From: JAOAFZ01 sp964412815
Lineage (GTDB): Bacteria > Patescibacteriota > Microgenomatia > UBA1406 > GWC2-37-13
Length of the DNA: 64,000 bases
Reading direction: 5' to 3'
Assembly (NCBI GenBank): GCA_964412815.1
Contig: CAYPQF010000050.1
Location: 1-64,000, forward strand
In this document: piece by piece, positions 1 through 8,321 of the stretch
Layout of the letters: each line of letters starts with the position of its first letter
How positions within the stretch are numbered: the stretch's first letter is position 1
Program-made: the position numbers and the translations under genes
Notes under the pieces: generated by a model
Told to the model about the DNA's origin: nothing
Database searches by the model: none
The model's input: the letters and a program-made list of their open reading frames with translations, nothing else

Positions 1-360
1 ATTTACAGCCTTGTCTACGATCTCCCGCAGCAGTTTGAGTATCGCGTTGTTTTTCTGGAAAGAAACATTGCGGAGGTGCTTGCTTCGCAGAAAAAAATGC
101 TGCAGCGCCGGGGACAAAGGGGCGGTGGGGTCGACGATGCAAAGATGACGGAGCTTTTCAGGGCGCAGCTTGCGAAATTCAATCACTGGATCCGCAACCA
201 GAAATGCTTTCGACTCCTGCCGGTACAGTATGCCGCGATGATCGCCGAGCCGCTGAAAACCGCTGATGCCGTCAATCAATTTCTCGGCGGCGGGCTTGAT
301 GTGCAGGCCATGGCAGCGACGGTTGATCCCGCCCTCTACCGCAATCGAACCGGCCGATGA
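1..360 (+). CDS. Sulfotransferase-like protein, C-terminal fragment
   Basis: The frame is open from the first base, so the 5' end lies outside the window; about 119 codons are visible. The translation resembles the C-terminal part of P-loop sulfotransferase-family proteins: an RVVFLERN strand-helix, then EVLASQKKML, an FNHWI helix and the closing LDVQAMAATVDPALYRNR. In that family this region completes the PAPS and acceptor site; the N-terminal PAPS loop is not in view. It is GC-rich and in the same direction as the truncated sugar isomerase that follows, suggesting a polysaccharide or surface-sugar locus. It belongs to a different organism from most of the window (see the junction near 490). 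The family call rests on remembered motif similarity only. Confidence 0.55.
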   Translation: MYSLVYDLPQQFEYRVVFLERNIAEVLASQKKMLQRRGQRGGGVDDAKMTELFRAQLAKFNHWIRNQKCFRLLPVQYAAMIAEPLKTADAVNQFLGGGLDVQAMAATVDPALYRNRTGR

Positions 361-371
361 GGAACCGGGAT

Positions 372-536
372 ATGAATGCGTTATGCGATGTGTCGTGGCT
401 TGATCTTCCATCAAATCGCGACAGCAGAGGGGTGCTGACGTCCATTGAAAGCGGCATCGACATTCCGTTTGAAATAAAAAGAATTTTTTATATGCATCAT
501 AGTTGTATTTCCCGTTTGCAAAAAATACCTCTTTGA
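372..536 (+). pseudogene. WxcM/FdtA-like sugar 3,4-ketoisomerase, truncated after about 43 codons
   Basis: An ATG lies 11 bases after the sulfotransferase-like stop. The first 43 or so residues match the start of the WxcM/FdtA/QdtA cupin family, which makes 3-keto-6-deoxy dTDP-sugars: WLDLPS, then RGVLTSIE, then DIPFEIKRIFYMHH. The RGGHAH core that should follow is missing. From about position 500 the frame reads unrelated residues to a stop at 534-536. The break coincides with the truncated end of the opposite-strand YcbK-like gene, so it looks like a sequence joint and not gene decay. Confidence 0.6.
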
Positions 537-741
537 ACTGCTCGCCGCTATCTCTTCTTGTTAGCCATATAAAACGCTCCGTAATATCGTCTTTTATTAT
601 TTGCGGGGCTTTCTCTTCTTGCACGACGCTTTCTTTTTGCAACTTTGATAAAACTTTTGAGACATCAAAAGCGTTTGCAAATTCAGGCAACAAAAACGCA
701 GAAACGCCAGCCGATTTGATTAAAAACTCTCTTCTATCCAT
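491..741 (-). pseudogene. YcbK-like DUF882 (peptidase M15-type) protein, 5' part only
   Basis: Reading leftward from an ATG at 741, the product starts MDRREFLIKSAG, like a Tat or Sec export signal in proteins of this type, with a hydrophobic stretch after it. It continues through FIWLTRRDSGEQFKEVFFANGKYNYDAY, the strand pattern that opens DUF882/YcbK domains (putative murein endopeptidases of the M15 fold). The zinc-binding part would lie further on but is absent, because similarity ends at about 490 where the sequence changes to the truncated sugar isomerase. AT-rich codon use matches the neighbouring histidine kinase, not the DNA to its left. The family assignment is moderate. Confidence 0.5.
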
Positions 742-817
742 TTTTTACAGCTTTCGATATGGTTGTATACTCCAAAAATCGACAAAATAGGCGAATTTTT
801 TACCTCTAATCCAGACG

Positions 818-3166
818 TTAGATTGGAAAAGTGGCTTCAAATATCGCTCCGTTATCGGTATTGAACGCTTTTATGGTTCCGTTCATGTTTTTTTCTATAA
901 TGGTTTTTGCCATGTAAAGACCTATGCCGGTTCCACTTATGCCCTTTGTGCTGAAATACGGCTCGAATATTTTTCCCATATTTTCATGTTTTATCCCGGT
1001 TCCGTTGTCTTGAACGGATATTGTTACGTATTGGTCTCCTCTGTTTACCGTGATTAGTATTTTGCCTTTTTCGCTATTTTTATCTTTTTCACGTTTTTCC
1101 AAAATAGCGTCTTTTGCGTTTGTTATCAGATTGAGCATGGCTTGCTTGAATTCATTTGGATATCCAAGTATCCCTTCTTTATCCGAGTTGCAAACACCGT
1201 TTTTATATAGTTTACAGTTGATATCTATTGATATATCTATATTGTTGGATGTTAGTTGAGGTTTTATCAGTTCGGCAACATCCAAAGCGGTGTTGCATAC
1301 CTCAAATACCGATTTTTCTTTGTCTTTTCTAAAAAATCCCCTGAAGTCATCTATTGTTTTGGACATAAAATTGAGGATTTCCATTGAATCTTTGACCGAT
1401 TTGTTGATATATTCCTCATCCGCCTCACCGTATTTGTAGGCCGATTTGATATCTTGCACGATTAACGCCACGGCATTGAGCGGCTGCCTCCACTGGTGCG
1501 CTATGACCCCTATCATCTCTCCCATTTCAGCCATTCTAGATTGCTCTATCAGCAGTTTTTCCTGCCTTTTTTGCTCCGTGATATCCATAACAGTCGTTAT
1601 TTTGTAAGGCTTGCCGTCCATTGTTGTTTTGGAGGATGTCCCAAGTATATCTATTATGTCTCCGTTTTTGGTTCGTGCTTGAAAATAAAACTTTTCTTCA
1701 CTTTTGTCGCCGTGCATAAAATCGTAATGATGTTTTTTTATTTGCTCCGTATCACTCTCTTTTGTTGTTATAAAAAAACTTTTTCCGAAAAGTTCACTTT
1801 TTTCGTATCCGTATATATGTGCATATGCGTTGTTAAAATCTACATAGTTTCCGTCTTCGTCGACCACCGTGACGCCTACGGATATACTTTCGAATATTCT
1901 CTCAAGCTTCATCTCAGAGCTAAGACGTTTTTGCAGCTCATTTTCAACCATTGCATTTAGGTTTTCATTGATTTTTTTGAGAGAATCTTCCAGTTCTTTC
2001 CTGTATGTAATATCGGTATACGATACTATGACCCCTTTGTTTCCGCCATCCAAAGGGACCGCATTTGCAACCACCCAAGCCGTTCCGCCTTTGCCGTCGT
2101 CTATGCCTAGCTCTACGTTATATATTGGTTTTTTCTCTTTTAGTGCCCTCATGCCGGCGTATTCTTCCGGCTTCATAAGCGTGCCGTCCGGTTTTATAGC
2201 TTTTACCAATTTTGTGGCGTAATCTTGCTTCAGCGTTCCGTCTCTGTTTAGGTGAAATATCTCCAGCGATTTATCATTGGCTTCCAATATTTTGCCGTTT
2301 GGATCAAGCAAGGCCAAACCAACTTGAGATATATTGAATATATCCATGAATTTTGAAAGAGCGTTATTCAGTTCGTCTTCGAGCTCTTTTTCTTTGTCTA
2401 TATCTGTACGCGAGCCGGCCATTCTGACGGGGTCCCCGTTTTCATCAAATAACGCCTTGCCTCTGTCGAGTATCCATTTGTATCTGCCGTTTTTGCACAT
2501 AACTCTGTGTTTTGACTCATAAAACGGCTCTATTTTTTGAAGATGCCTGTTTAACGCTTCTTCAACATGTTTTACATCGTCGGGATGTACCCTTTTGCTC
2601 CACTCGTCGAGCGAGTTTTCTATTTCGTCCGGAGCAAAGCCAAGCATCGCCTTCCATTTTGGAGAGAAATACACCTCGTCCGTTTTTACGTTCCAGTCCC
2701 AAATTCCATCATTGGAGCCGTCGATGGCAAGTTCATACCTCTCTTTTAGCTCTGCAGCTTGTTTTTCAAAATTTGTTTGCTCTGTTATGTCTATTAAATA
2801 ACCAAGGTAATGAGTTATATTATTTTGTTCATCACGTATCGTGATGGTATTGTCGAGTAGCCATTTGGCGTCTCCGTTTTTTGTCGTAACCATGTATGGT
2901 TTGTGGGTAAAAGAGTCAAGTTTCTTTAGATTGGCGTCTTCTACCTCAGCCCCAACTCTCTGTATGTCTGCTTTGCTTATTAAATTTGCATATTTAACGC
3001 TTCCGTTTTTGAACTCCTCGGCTTCATATCCTAAAAGCTTTACGACATTGTCTGTGACGTTTTGTACCGGCCAGCCGTCTTGATTTTTCCATAGGAAAAC
3101 TACTACAGGACCGTTTTTAAAGAGGGGGTTATCGAAGATATCGTTGCTTTGGAGGCTTGCTCGCAT
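818..3166 (-). CDS. Multi-PAS sensor histidine kinase
   Basis: A soluble hybrid of four tandem PAS/PAC modules (roughly residues 15-130, 140-260, 265-395 and 420-540) followed by a kinase core. The H-box IAHQWRQPLN holds the phospho-accepting His near residue 555. The ATPase has N box NLITNAKDAI, G1 DNGTGI, F box IFEPYFSTK and G2 GTGIGLYMAK, all intact. No membrane segment is visible, so it should sense a cytoplasmic signal such as redox state or a ligand through PAS. No response regulator is adjacent. ATG at 3166 is used; an in-frame TTG at 3211 would add 15 residues. The AHQWRQPL style and AT-rich codons are typical of Campylobacterota kinases and differ from the rest of the window. Confidence 0.9.
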   Translation of the reverse strand: MRASLQSNDIFDNPLFKNGPVVVFLWKNQDGWPVQNVTDNVVKLLGYEAEEFKNGSVKYANLISKADIQRVGAEVEDANLKKLDSFTHKPYMVTTKNGDAKWLLDNTITIRDEQNNITHYLGYLIDITEQTNFEKQAAELKERYELAIDGSNDGIWDWNVKTDEVYFSPKWKAMLGFAPDEIENSLDEWSKRVHPDDVKHVEEALNRHLQKIEPFYESKHRVMCKNGRYKWILDRGKALFDENGDPVRMAGSRTDIDKEKELEDELNNALSKFMDIFNISQVGLALLDPNGKILEANDKSLEIFHLNRDGTLKQDYATKLVKAIKPDGTLMKPEEYAGMRALKEKKPIYNVELGIDDGKGGTAWVVANAVPLDGGNKGVIVSYTDITYRKELEDSLKKINENLNAMVENELQKRLSSEMKLERIFESISVGVTVVDEDGNYVDFNNAYAHIYGYEKSELFGKSFFITTKESDTEQIKKHHYDFMHGDKSEEKFYFQARTKNGDIIDILGTSSKTTMDGKPYKITTVMDITEQKRQEKLLIEQSRMAEMGEMIGVIAHQWRQPLNAVALIVQDIKSAYKYGEADEEYINKSVKDSMEILNFMSKTIDDFRGFFRKDKEKSVFEVCNTALDVAELIKPQLTSNNIDISIDINCKLYKNGVCNSDKEGILGYPNEFKQAMLNLITNAKDAILEKREKDKNSEKGKILITVNRGDQYVTISVQDNGTGIKHENMGKIFEPYFSTKGISGTGIGLYMAKTIIEKNMNGTIKAFNTDNGAIFEATFPI

Positions 3167-3269
3167 TGTTGGCGGTTTCTCTTCCGTGTAAATCAGATAG
3201 GATTGTTGCAACTGTGTGTTAAAATAATGCTTAAATTTTTTAGATTAGTTGGATTTTTTGAAGAAAGGG

Positions 3270-3354
3270 TGGTGCGGATGAGAGGACTTGAACCTCCACG
3301 CCTTGCGGCACACGGTCCTAAGCCGTGCGCGTCTGCCAATTTCGCCATCCCGGC
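3270..3354 (-). tRNA. tRNA-Leu (anticodon TAG), mismatched halves
   Basis: The class II tRNA layout is clear on the minus strand: D-arm, anticodon loop CTTAGGA (anticodon TAG), long variable arm, TTCAAGT T-loop and an encoded CCA at 3270-3272. The 5' acceptor strand is GCCGGGA (3348-3354) but the 3' strand is CATCCGC (3274-3280). Three of the seven pairs fail, while each strand would suit a normal tRNA-Leu acceptor of another sequence. A TATAAT element near 3392 upstream fits the right-hand organism, and the 3' flank runs into the kinase DNA. It looks like two tRNA-Leu genes fused inside their shared core. Confidence 0.85.
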
Positions 3355-3392
3355 AAGGGATGTACCTAATCTCCAAAGGAAATCCTATTATA

Positions 3393-4070
3393 TCACCCAT
3401 TCAACCAGTTACGAAAGCCACGCACCAACGGAGCAATAAGAATCGCAGCGAGTACTCCGAACACAAACCCTCCAATATGAGCAAAATAGGCTACACCACC
3501 CTGATCGTAGTTTATCGTACTGACAAAACTAACTCCATTTATCAGCTGTAACACAAACCAGTACCCAAGGAAAAACCAGGCAGGCAACGTAATCGTAGTG
3601 AGCGCAAACCCAATAGGGACCAGTGCCAGAATTTTTGAGCGGAAAAACAGTACAATGTATGCCCCTGACACACCTGAAATGGCTCCAGATGCACCAATCA
3701 GGGGAATGCCACTCTCGGGATTAATCATATACTGGAGCGCGACCGCCGCCACTCCTGAGGCCAGGTACACAATAAGATACCAGAAGTGGCCAAACTCGTC
3801 CTCCACATTATCCCCGAAAATATGCAAAAACCACAGATTTGAGATGATGTGAAAAAAACTGCCATGCATAAACATTGAGGTAAAGACGGTGGTGTAATCT
3901 GTGAATCGCGTGTAATCGAATAATCGCGGCACAAATCCCAGCTGATAGGCGAATGTATCAAAGTCAGGCTGAGATAGCTGAAACCAGAACATGGCAATAT
4001 TTGCCAGAATCAGGAGATAGTTAATGTAGGGAAATGTCTTGCGGGGAGTGGTATCTCGTAACGGGAACAT
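3393..4070 (-). CDS. Rhomboid-family intramembrane serine protease
   Basis: A 225-residue membrane protein with about six transmembrane helices. Rhomboid landmarks are all present: HIISNLWFLHIFG in helix 2 (His and Asn oxyanion side chains), GASGAISG with the nucleophile Ser near residue 128, and AHIGGF with the catalytic His near 198. Rhomboids cleave membrane proteins within the bilayer; the substrate here is unknown. The stop lies just upstream of the tRNA-Leu promoter, and the start is the ATG at 4070. The gene stands alone between a tRNA and nhaA. Confidence 0.92.
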   Translation of the reverse strand: MFPLRDTTPRKTFPYINYLLILANIAMFWFQLSQPDFDTFAYQLGFVPRLFDYTRFTDYTTVFTSMFMHGSFFHIISNLWFLHIFGDNVEDEFGHFWYLIVYLASGVAAVALQYMINPESGIPLIGASGAISGVSGAYIVLFFRSKILALVPIGFALTTITLPAWFFLGYWFVLQLINGVSFVSTINYDQGGVAYFAHIGGFVFGVLAAILIAPLVRGFRNWLNG

Positions 4071-4156
4071 ATGAGGGTATTATAGCGCAGAACACTAGAT
4101 AAAAAATGAGGGATCGGTATGAAGTATACCTGCGCGAATAGAGAACAGGAAAAGGC

Positions 4157-4194
4157 AAAAAAAAAGAGCGGACAGCAGCGTGTGCTGCCCGCTC
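4157..4194 (-). terminator. Rho-independent terminator of nhaA
   Basis: The stem pairs GAGCGG-CAGCA with TGCTG-CCGCTC around a short loop (4166-4194). On the minus strand it is followed by an unbroken T tract (complement of the A run at 4157-4165). It sits about 60 nt past the nhaA stop. Confidence 0.85.
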
Positions 4195-4251
4195 AATCCC
4201 GATATCGTGTCGGGCACGGGCTACAGAGCCAGTTGCGAACCTCAGCGTGAA

Positions 4252-5406
4252 CTAGTCCATCACCTCCGTATTGAACTCGACCGGCTGCTGGCGATAGCGG
4301 CGCGCCCAGGGCCGCGTCACCACGAAGAGCAGGAGGGTGAGCGGGATGTTGAGCAGCGTCAGCAGGGCGCCGGCGATGACCTGGTCGTGCACCGGGCCGG
4401 GCTCGAAGCTGATGCCGGCGATGATGCTGGCCACCGTAAAGGCGACCGACATGGCAAAGGCGGCGACCAGCAGGTCGGGCGGGCTGATCTCGAAGTTCTG
4501 CCGCTTGATGCCGAGCACCAGCAGGCCGAAGCGCGTGCCCAGCCAGAAGCCGATGGGCTTGCCGATGGTGAAGACCGCGTACATGCCGTAGGTGATCGAG
4601 CCGACCGCCGACAGGGCGACCCCGGCGACCGAGAAGCCGAAGATGCCCATGAGGATCTCGGTGGGCCACTCGAGCAGTTCCTCGAAGTGCTTGGTCACGG
4701 TCTCGGACATCATCCACGGCAGCAGCAGGAACGCGAGCGCCTGCTCGGCGTGGGCGAAGTAGAACGTGGCCCAGGCCGCCGCGAAGACGAACAGGTTCTC
4801 GAGCACGCTCGTCCGGCCCAGGGCCCGGAGGAAGAGCGCGATCGCGGTGGTGGCGCCAAAGCCGACGCCCAGGACGGTGAAGTCGATGTGCGAGCCGCCC
4901 ACCGCGATGAGCACGAGGATGCCGCCGATGTCGTCCGCGATGGCCGCAGCCACCACGAACACCCTCACCGCCTTGGGGACGGGGAGGAGCGCCAGGCTTG
5001 CGAACGCGATGTCGGTGGCGACGCTGGTCGCCCCCGCGCCGATGGGGTCGAAGCCGGGGATCTTGAGGATGTAGGCGAGCGCGGCGCCGCCCAGGCCGGG
5101 CACCAGCATGCCACCACCCGCCGCGAAGACGGGGAGGAGGCCCTTGCGCCCGTGCAGCTTCCCGCCGGGCTTGAGCTCGTCGCGAATCTCGACGGCGACC
5201 ATGTAGATGAACAGCGGGAGCGCGATGTACTCCGCGACAAAGTGGAGATGCGCGAACTCTACCACACCATGATACCAGTCGGCCAGGCCGAACAGGTTCA
5301 CGAGGAGGAATGAGGTCGCCGCCCCTAGCATGAGGATCACAGAGTACTCGAGCACGATCTTGGCGAGGGTAATCTTCTCCTCACCGGGCAGGGTCTGTGT
5401 AGACAT
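4252..5406 (-). CDS. nhaA: Na+/H+ antiporter NhaA
   Basis: A 384-residue multi-helix membrane protein of the NhaA family, which exchanges cytoplasmic Na+ or Li+ for protons. The ion-site signatures ATDIAFA and ADDIGG (adjacent Asp pair) are present, as is the KPIGFWLG helix. The ATG at 5406 is chosen because AAGGAG (5414-5419 on the plus strand as CTCCTT) lies 7 nt before it and the family N-terminus starts near there; the same frame stays open 54 codons further upstream. The gene is strikingly GC-rich beside its neighbours and has its own terminator, so it is a stand-alone unit of the GC-rich class. A long leader precedes it. Confidence 0.93.
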   Translation of the reverse strand: MSTQTLPGEEKITLAKIVLEYSVILMLGAATSFLLVNLFGLADWYHGVVEFAHLHFVAEYIALPLFIYMVAVEIRDELKPGGKLHGRKGLLPVFAAGGGMLVPGLGGAALAYILKIPGFDPIGAGATSVATDIAFASLALLPVPKAVRVFVVAAAIADDIGGILVLIAVGGSHIDFTVLGVGFGATTAIALFLRALGRTSVLENLFVFAAAWATFYFAHAEQALAFLLLPWMMSETVTKHFEELLEWPTEILMGIFGFSVAGVALSAVGSITYGMYAVFTIGKPIGFWLGTRFGLLVLGIKRQNFEISPPDLLVAAFAMSVAFTVASIIAGISFEPGPVHDQVIAGALLTLLNIPLTLLLFVVTRPWARRYRQQPVEFNTEVMD

Positions 5407-5861
5407 ACCGTCACTCCTTAAGACGTTGCGGTTACGGATACGGATACGGATAGGTTGAGACGTAGTGTCGATTGCGTCACGAAGAATGTACTTCCCGTCA
5501 GCCTGAGATATCCCAAGATGGGTATCTTGCGTTGTGTTGCTGAGGTCAGTCACACTTTCCGTAGACAAATCTGTACGGACGATCGCTGCTTCGTAATGTA
5601 TTCAGCCTTGAAAGTAAAGTACAGGTTCGTCCACGGAAAATAGAACTGACAGTGTTTCTGTAGCCTATTTTTTAAGGTACATTCAAGAAATTAATAGCTT
5701 ATATTAATTCTTAAATATGTTAATTATACTCCTATATGTGATAAATATCAATAAGAAATATATCCTATAGCATTGGCATTTTAAACATATGGAGAAGGGG
5801 AAAGATTACCACATATATGGTATGATTAGCAAGTACAAAATTACGAATTATTACCTCACTT
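5407..5861. other. 455-bp gene-free region between nhaA and the cyclophilin gene
   Basis: No convincing gene. The nhaA-proximal part (5407-5640) has mid GC, holds three tandem TACGGA-type hexamers at about 5436-5452, and would form the nhaA mRNA leader. The distal part (5640-5860) is very AT-rich and contains TATCCTATAGCATT at about 5761-5774, a motif that recurs near 62475, and the cyclophilin promoter. I could not match the leader to a known Na+ or Li+ riboswitch by eye. Confidence 0.5.
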
Positions 5862-6542
5862 ATGGACAAAGAAACCGTACCAGTATTTATCTTAATGGGA
5901 ATTGTTGCCATCGTCGGCATCTTCTTTATTCTTCGCCAGGAAAAACCCGCTCGCCAAGCCGAAGTGATGCAGGACCAGTCACAGCCAAATTCAGACTCAG
6001 TTACCAATTCATCTGATACTTCTATGCAGGAAAAAACACAAGCTCCAGCAATGGAAATTGATACCAACAAGTCCTATACCGCAGTCTTAAACACCTCGGA
6101 AGGGCCAATTCGTATCGCATTAAACGATGACCAGACACCGGTCACCGTAAATAATTTTGTAAGTTTAGCGCGCAAAGGCTTTTATGATGGAACTATTTTC
6201 CATCGTGTCATTGATGGCTTTATGATTCAAGGAGGCGATCCAAAAGGGGATGGCACCGGAGGACCGGGCTATCGCTTTGCTGACGAAGACTTCGAAGGAG
6301 AGTATACCCGTGGAACCGTAGCCATGGCCAACGCAGGACCGGATACCAATGGCAGCCAGTTCTTTATCATGCACGAGGACTATGACTTACCAAAGAACTA
6401 TGTAATCTTTGGCTATGTAGCTGAAGGCATGGAGACTGTTGACGCTATTGCAACCGCCCCTGTCAAGAGAAGTCCCTCGGGAGAGAATTCATCCCCGGTG
6501 ACACCGGTGAAGGTTGAGACAGTAGAAATTATCGAACAATAA
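5862..6542 (+). CDS. Membrane-anchored cyclophilin-type peptidyl-prolyl isomerase
   Basis: The 226-residue product has an N-terminal membrane anchor (FILMGIVAIVGIFFIL), a 40-residue polar linker, then a complete cyclophilin domain from about residue 70. The active-site motifs FHRVIDGFMIQGGDP (catalytic Arg), GTVAMA and NGSQFFI are intact. It should isomerise Xaa-Pro bonds in exported proteins on the outer face of the membrane. It shares a convergent terminator with the LCP gene. With the SurA-like protein at 15.1 kb and the disulfide proteins it forms the visible extracytoplasmic folding set. Confidence 0.93.
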   Translation: MDKETVPVFILMGIVAIVGIFFILRQEKPARQAEVMQDQSQPNSDSVTNSSDTSMQEKTQAPAMEIDTNKSYTAVLNTSEGPIRIALNDDQTPVTVNNFVSLARKGFYDGTIFHRVIDGFMIQGGDPKGDGTGGPGYRFADEDFEGEYTRGTVAMANAGPDTNGSQFFIMHEDYDLPKNYVIFGYVAEGMETVDAIATAPVKRSPSGENSSPVTPVKVETVEIIEQ

Positions 6543-6553
6543 CACAGTAATTG

Positions 6554-6621
6554 GCCTGAAAAGACTTTTTGAAGATCATCTGCGCGAAGCGCGGCAGATC
6601 GAAAAAAAGTTCTTTTCAGGC
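6554..6621. terminator. Bidirectional terminator between convergent genes
   Basis: The perfect arms GCCTGAAAAGA (6554-6564) and TCTTTTCAGGC (6611-6621) enclose further pairing: ACTTTTT with AAAAAGT, and an inner GATC-CTGC stem. T tracts on each side suit both the cyclophilin and LCP genes. Confidence 0.75.
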
Positions 6622-6651
6622 TTATACATTCTTACTATTACACTTCGTAGA

Positions 6652-8058
6652 TTATTCATCCAGTTCAGCCTCATCAGAAGCCGGTGCTTCGCTCGGCGAA
6701 GGAGTAGGGGAGATACCGTTTACCACGCGGTTTACCACATCATGAATATCTTCGTAGTTGCCCAGACCAGCCTCAGGGCGCAGGATATATTGACCGTCAT
6801 TGGAGTAGTCATCCACAAGCAACGGCTCACCATCATGATTAATCACATAGGTACTAATGTCGTAATCTCCAGCAGAAGGTGCTTCCTTTAAGAACTCCTG
6901 CATCTGCGCGAGAGAAATATCGGTAGTAATATGGTTCGAAAGTGTATCAATAGTTGGCAGAATCTTCGGGATAAAACCAATTGAGAGAACCTTATCTTTG
7001 ATTGCTTCAACCACCAGCTGCTGGCGTGCAGCCCGGTTAAAGTCGCCGCCATCCTGTAATGATTTACGGGAGCGGGCAAACTTAAGGGCAGTTGTTCCAT
7101 CCATCTTGGTGGGTCCGGCATCAAAGTGCAGATGTTCGTAGCGGCAGGGGAAGGCCAGTTCCGGTTCCTCGGTCGCAATACGCTGGAACTCATTTTCCGA
7201 TAGTTCACTTACCGGACGACTATCATAGGCTTTTTTCTCTTCCTCAGACATCTGTTCGTAGCGTTCTCGCTCTTCACGCAACTGATCTTCGGTGAGGGTC
7301 GGTTTCGGTTCACGGCCACACAGATCTTCCTCCTTACCCGTAACAGGGTAGTAATAATCATCAAATGTCTTCTGCACCGTTACCTCAACTCCGCCGAGGG
7401 TATCAATAAACTTGGCAAATCCGTCAAAATCGATGCCGACAAAGTAATCAATATCAAGGTCTGTAACGTCTTTGACAACCTTTTTAAGCAGTGCTGGTGC
7501 GTTTTCCTCACCCTGATACTGTTTAGGAATACCGGGATAGTTTTGAGGGAATAATCCTGCCTGATAGACAGCATTTATTTTCGAGTAAAAAGCATCATCT
7601 TTAGTGGCTCCCGGAATTTCAACCCACAAATCACGGGGAATAGAGAAAAGAACAACCTTCTTTTTTTCCTTATCAACATGGGCAATCATTACGGTATCCG
7701 TCAGGTATGAGCCATCGTGCCCTTCACCGCCGTACCCGGTCAACAGCACGTTGTAGACAGTTTTTTCTTTGGCAGGCTGCGCATTTGTACCTGCTGCATT
7801 TTTATTATCTATCGTTACCGCGTTATAGGCCGAGATCAGCTTGAGCGCGACATAGATGATACCTATCGCAATGATAGTACCAATCGCATAAAACGCATAC
7901 TGTTTGTAGTCCAGGCGAGGAAGAGAAAAAGAACTTCCTGACGGGCTGCCCGAAGCAGCACTGCGTCTTCTGGATGAGGGAGGTGGACTCGCAGGGGTAG
8001 GATCCGGCCGCTGCCGTCGTTTTCTGACAGGAATTTTCTTAATTGTAAAAGAGTCCAT
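6652..8058 (-). CDS. LytR-CpsA-Psr (LCP) family protein
   Basis: A 468-residue type II membrane protein. It has a basic, Pro/Ser-rich cytoplasmic tail (about 45 residues), one membrane helix (FYAIGTIIAIGIIYVALKL), then an LCP domain. Family landmarks are NVLLTGYG, the TDTVMIAHVD strand, FSIPRDLWV (Arg contacting the lipid pyrophosphate) and FARSRKS-GGDFNRAARQQ. LCP enzymes attach glycopolymers from lipid carriers to peptidoglycan or proteins. An unusual charged helical insert (TEDQLREERERYEQ onward, about 50 residues) interrupts the domain before the FARSR motif, with two Cys nearby (EDLCGRE and FPCRYE). The C-tail is acidic. It is transcribed alone, convergent with the cyclophilin gene. Confidence 0.9.
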   Translation of the reverse strand: MDSFTIKKIPVRKRRQRPDPTPASPPPSSRRRSAASGSPSGSSFSLPRLDYKQYAFYAIGTIIAIGIIYVALKLISAYNAVTIDNKNAAGTNAQPAKEKTVYNVLLTGYGGEGHDGSYLTDTVMIAHVDKEKKKVVLFSIPRDLWVEIPGATKDDAFYSKINAVYQAGLFPQNYPGIPKQYQGEENAPALLKKVVKDVTDLDIDYFVGIDFDGFAKFIDTLGGVEVTVQKTFDDYYYPVTGKEEDLCGREPKPTLTEDQLREERERYEQMSEEEKKAYDSRPVSELSENEFQRIATEEPELAFPCRYEHLHFDAGPTKMDGTTALKFARSRKSLQDGGDFNRAARQQLVVEAIKDKVLSIGFIPKILPTIDTLSNHITTDISLAQMQEFLKEAPSAGDYDISTYVINHDGEPLLVDDYSNDGQYILRPEAGLGNYEDIHDVVNRVVNGISPTPSPSEAPASDEAELDE

Positions 8059-8182
8059 TAGGTCGTCGTAATAAAAAAAGATAAAACGCTAGAAACATAT
8101 GATACAATAAACAAATCTAAAAAAGAAAGAGGCAAAACTAGATCAAACCGTGTGAATACTAGGTGAGTTGATCCTGCCTGTT

Positions 8183-8272
8183 GGAAGAGTGCGAGAGTGG
8201 TTTAATCGGCACGCCTGGAAAGCGTGTGTGCGAGAAATCGTACCGGGGGTTCGAATCCCCCCTCTTCCGCCA
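8183..8272 (+). tRNA. tRNA-Ser (anticodon GGA)
   Basis: The acceptor strands GGAAGAG and CTCTTCC pair fully, with discriminator G and an encoded CCA at 8270-8272. The D-arm, the anticodon loop CTGGAAA (anticodon GGA), the long variable arm and the TTCGAAT T-loop are all present. Confidence 0.95.
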
Positions 8273-8321
8273 TATTCAGCTTCATCAACGTACTTGATCG
8301 CTTTCTTATATACTTATCTAC

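Noticed and set aside
1496..1960. Plus-strand frame of 154 codons opposite the histidine kinase
   Set aside because: It is a shadow of the kinase, with no start context and low-complexity translation. The same holds for the other plus-strand frames from 1.0 to 3.1 kb.
4180..5313. 377-codon plus-strand frame opposite nhaA
   Set aside because: It is the antisense of a GC-rich gene (Gly/Arg/Glu/His-rich translation). The nhaA reading has all family motifs.
5430..5452. Tandem TACGGA hexamers as a microsatellite or CRISPR remnant
   Set aside because: Only three units, too few for an array. Kept as a leader feature only.
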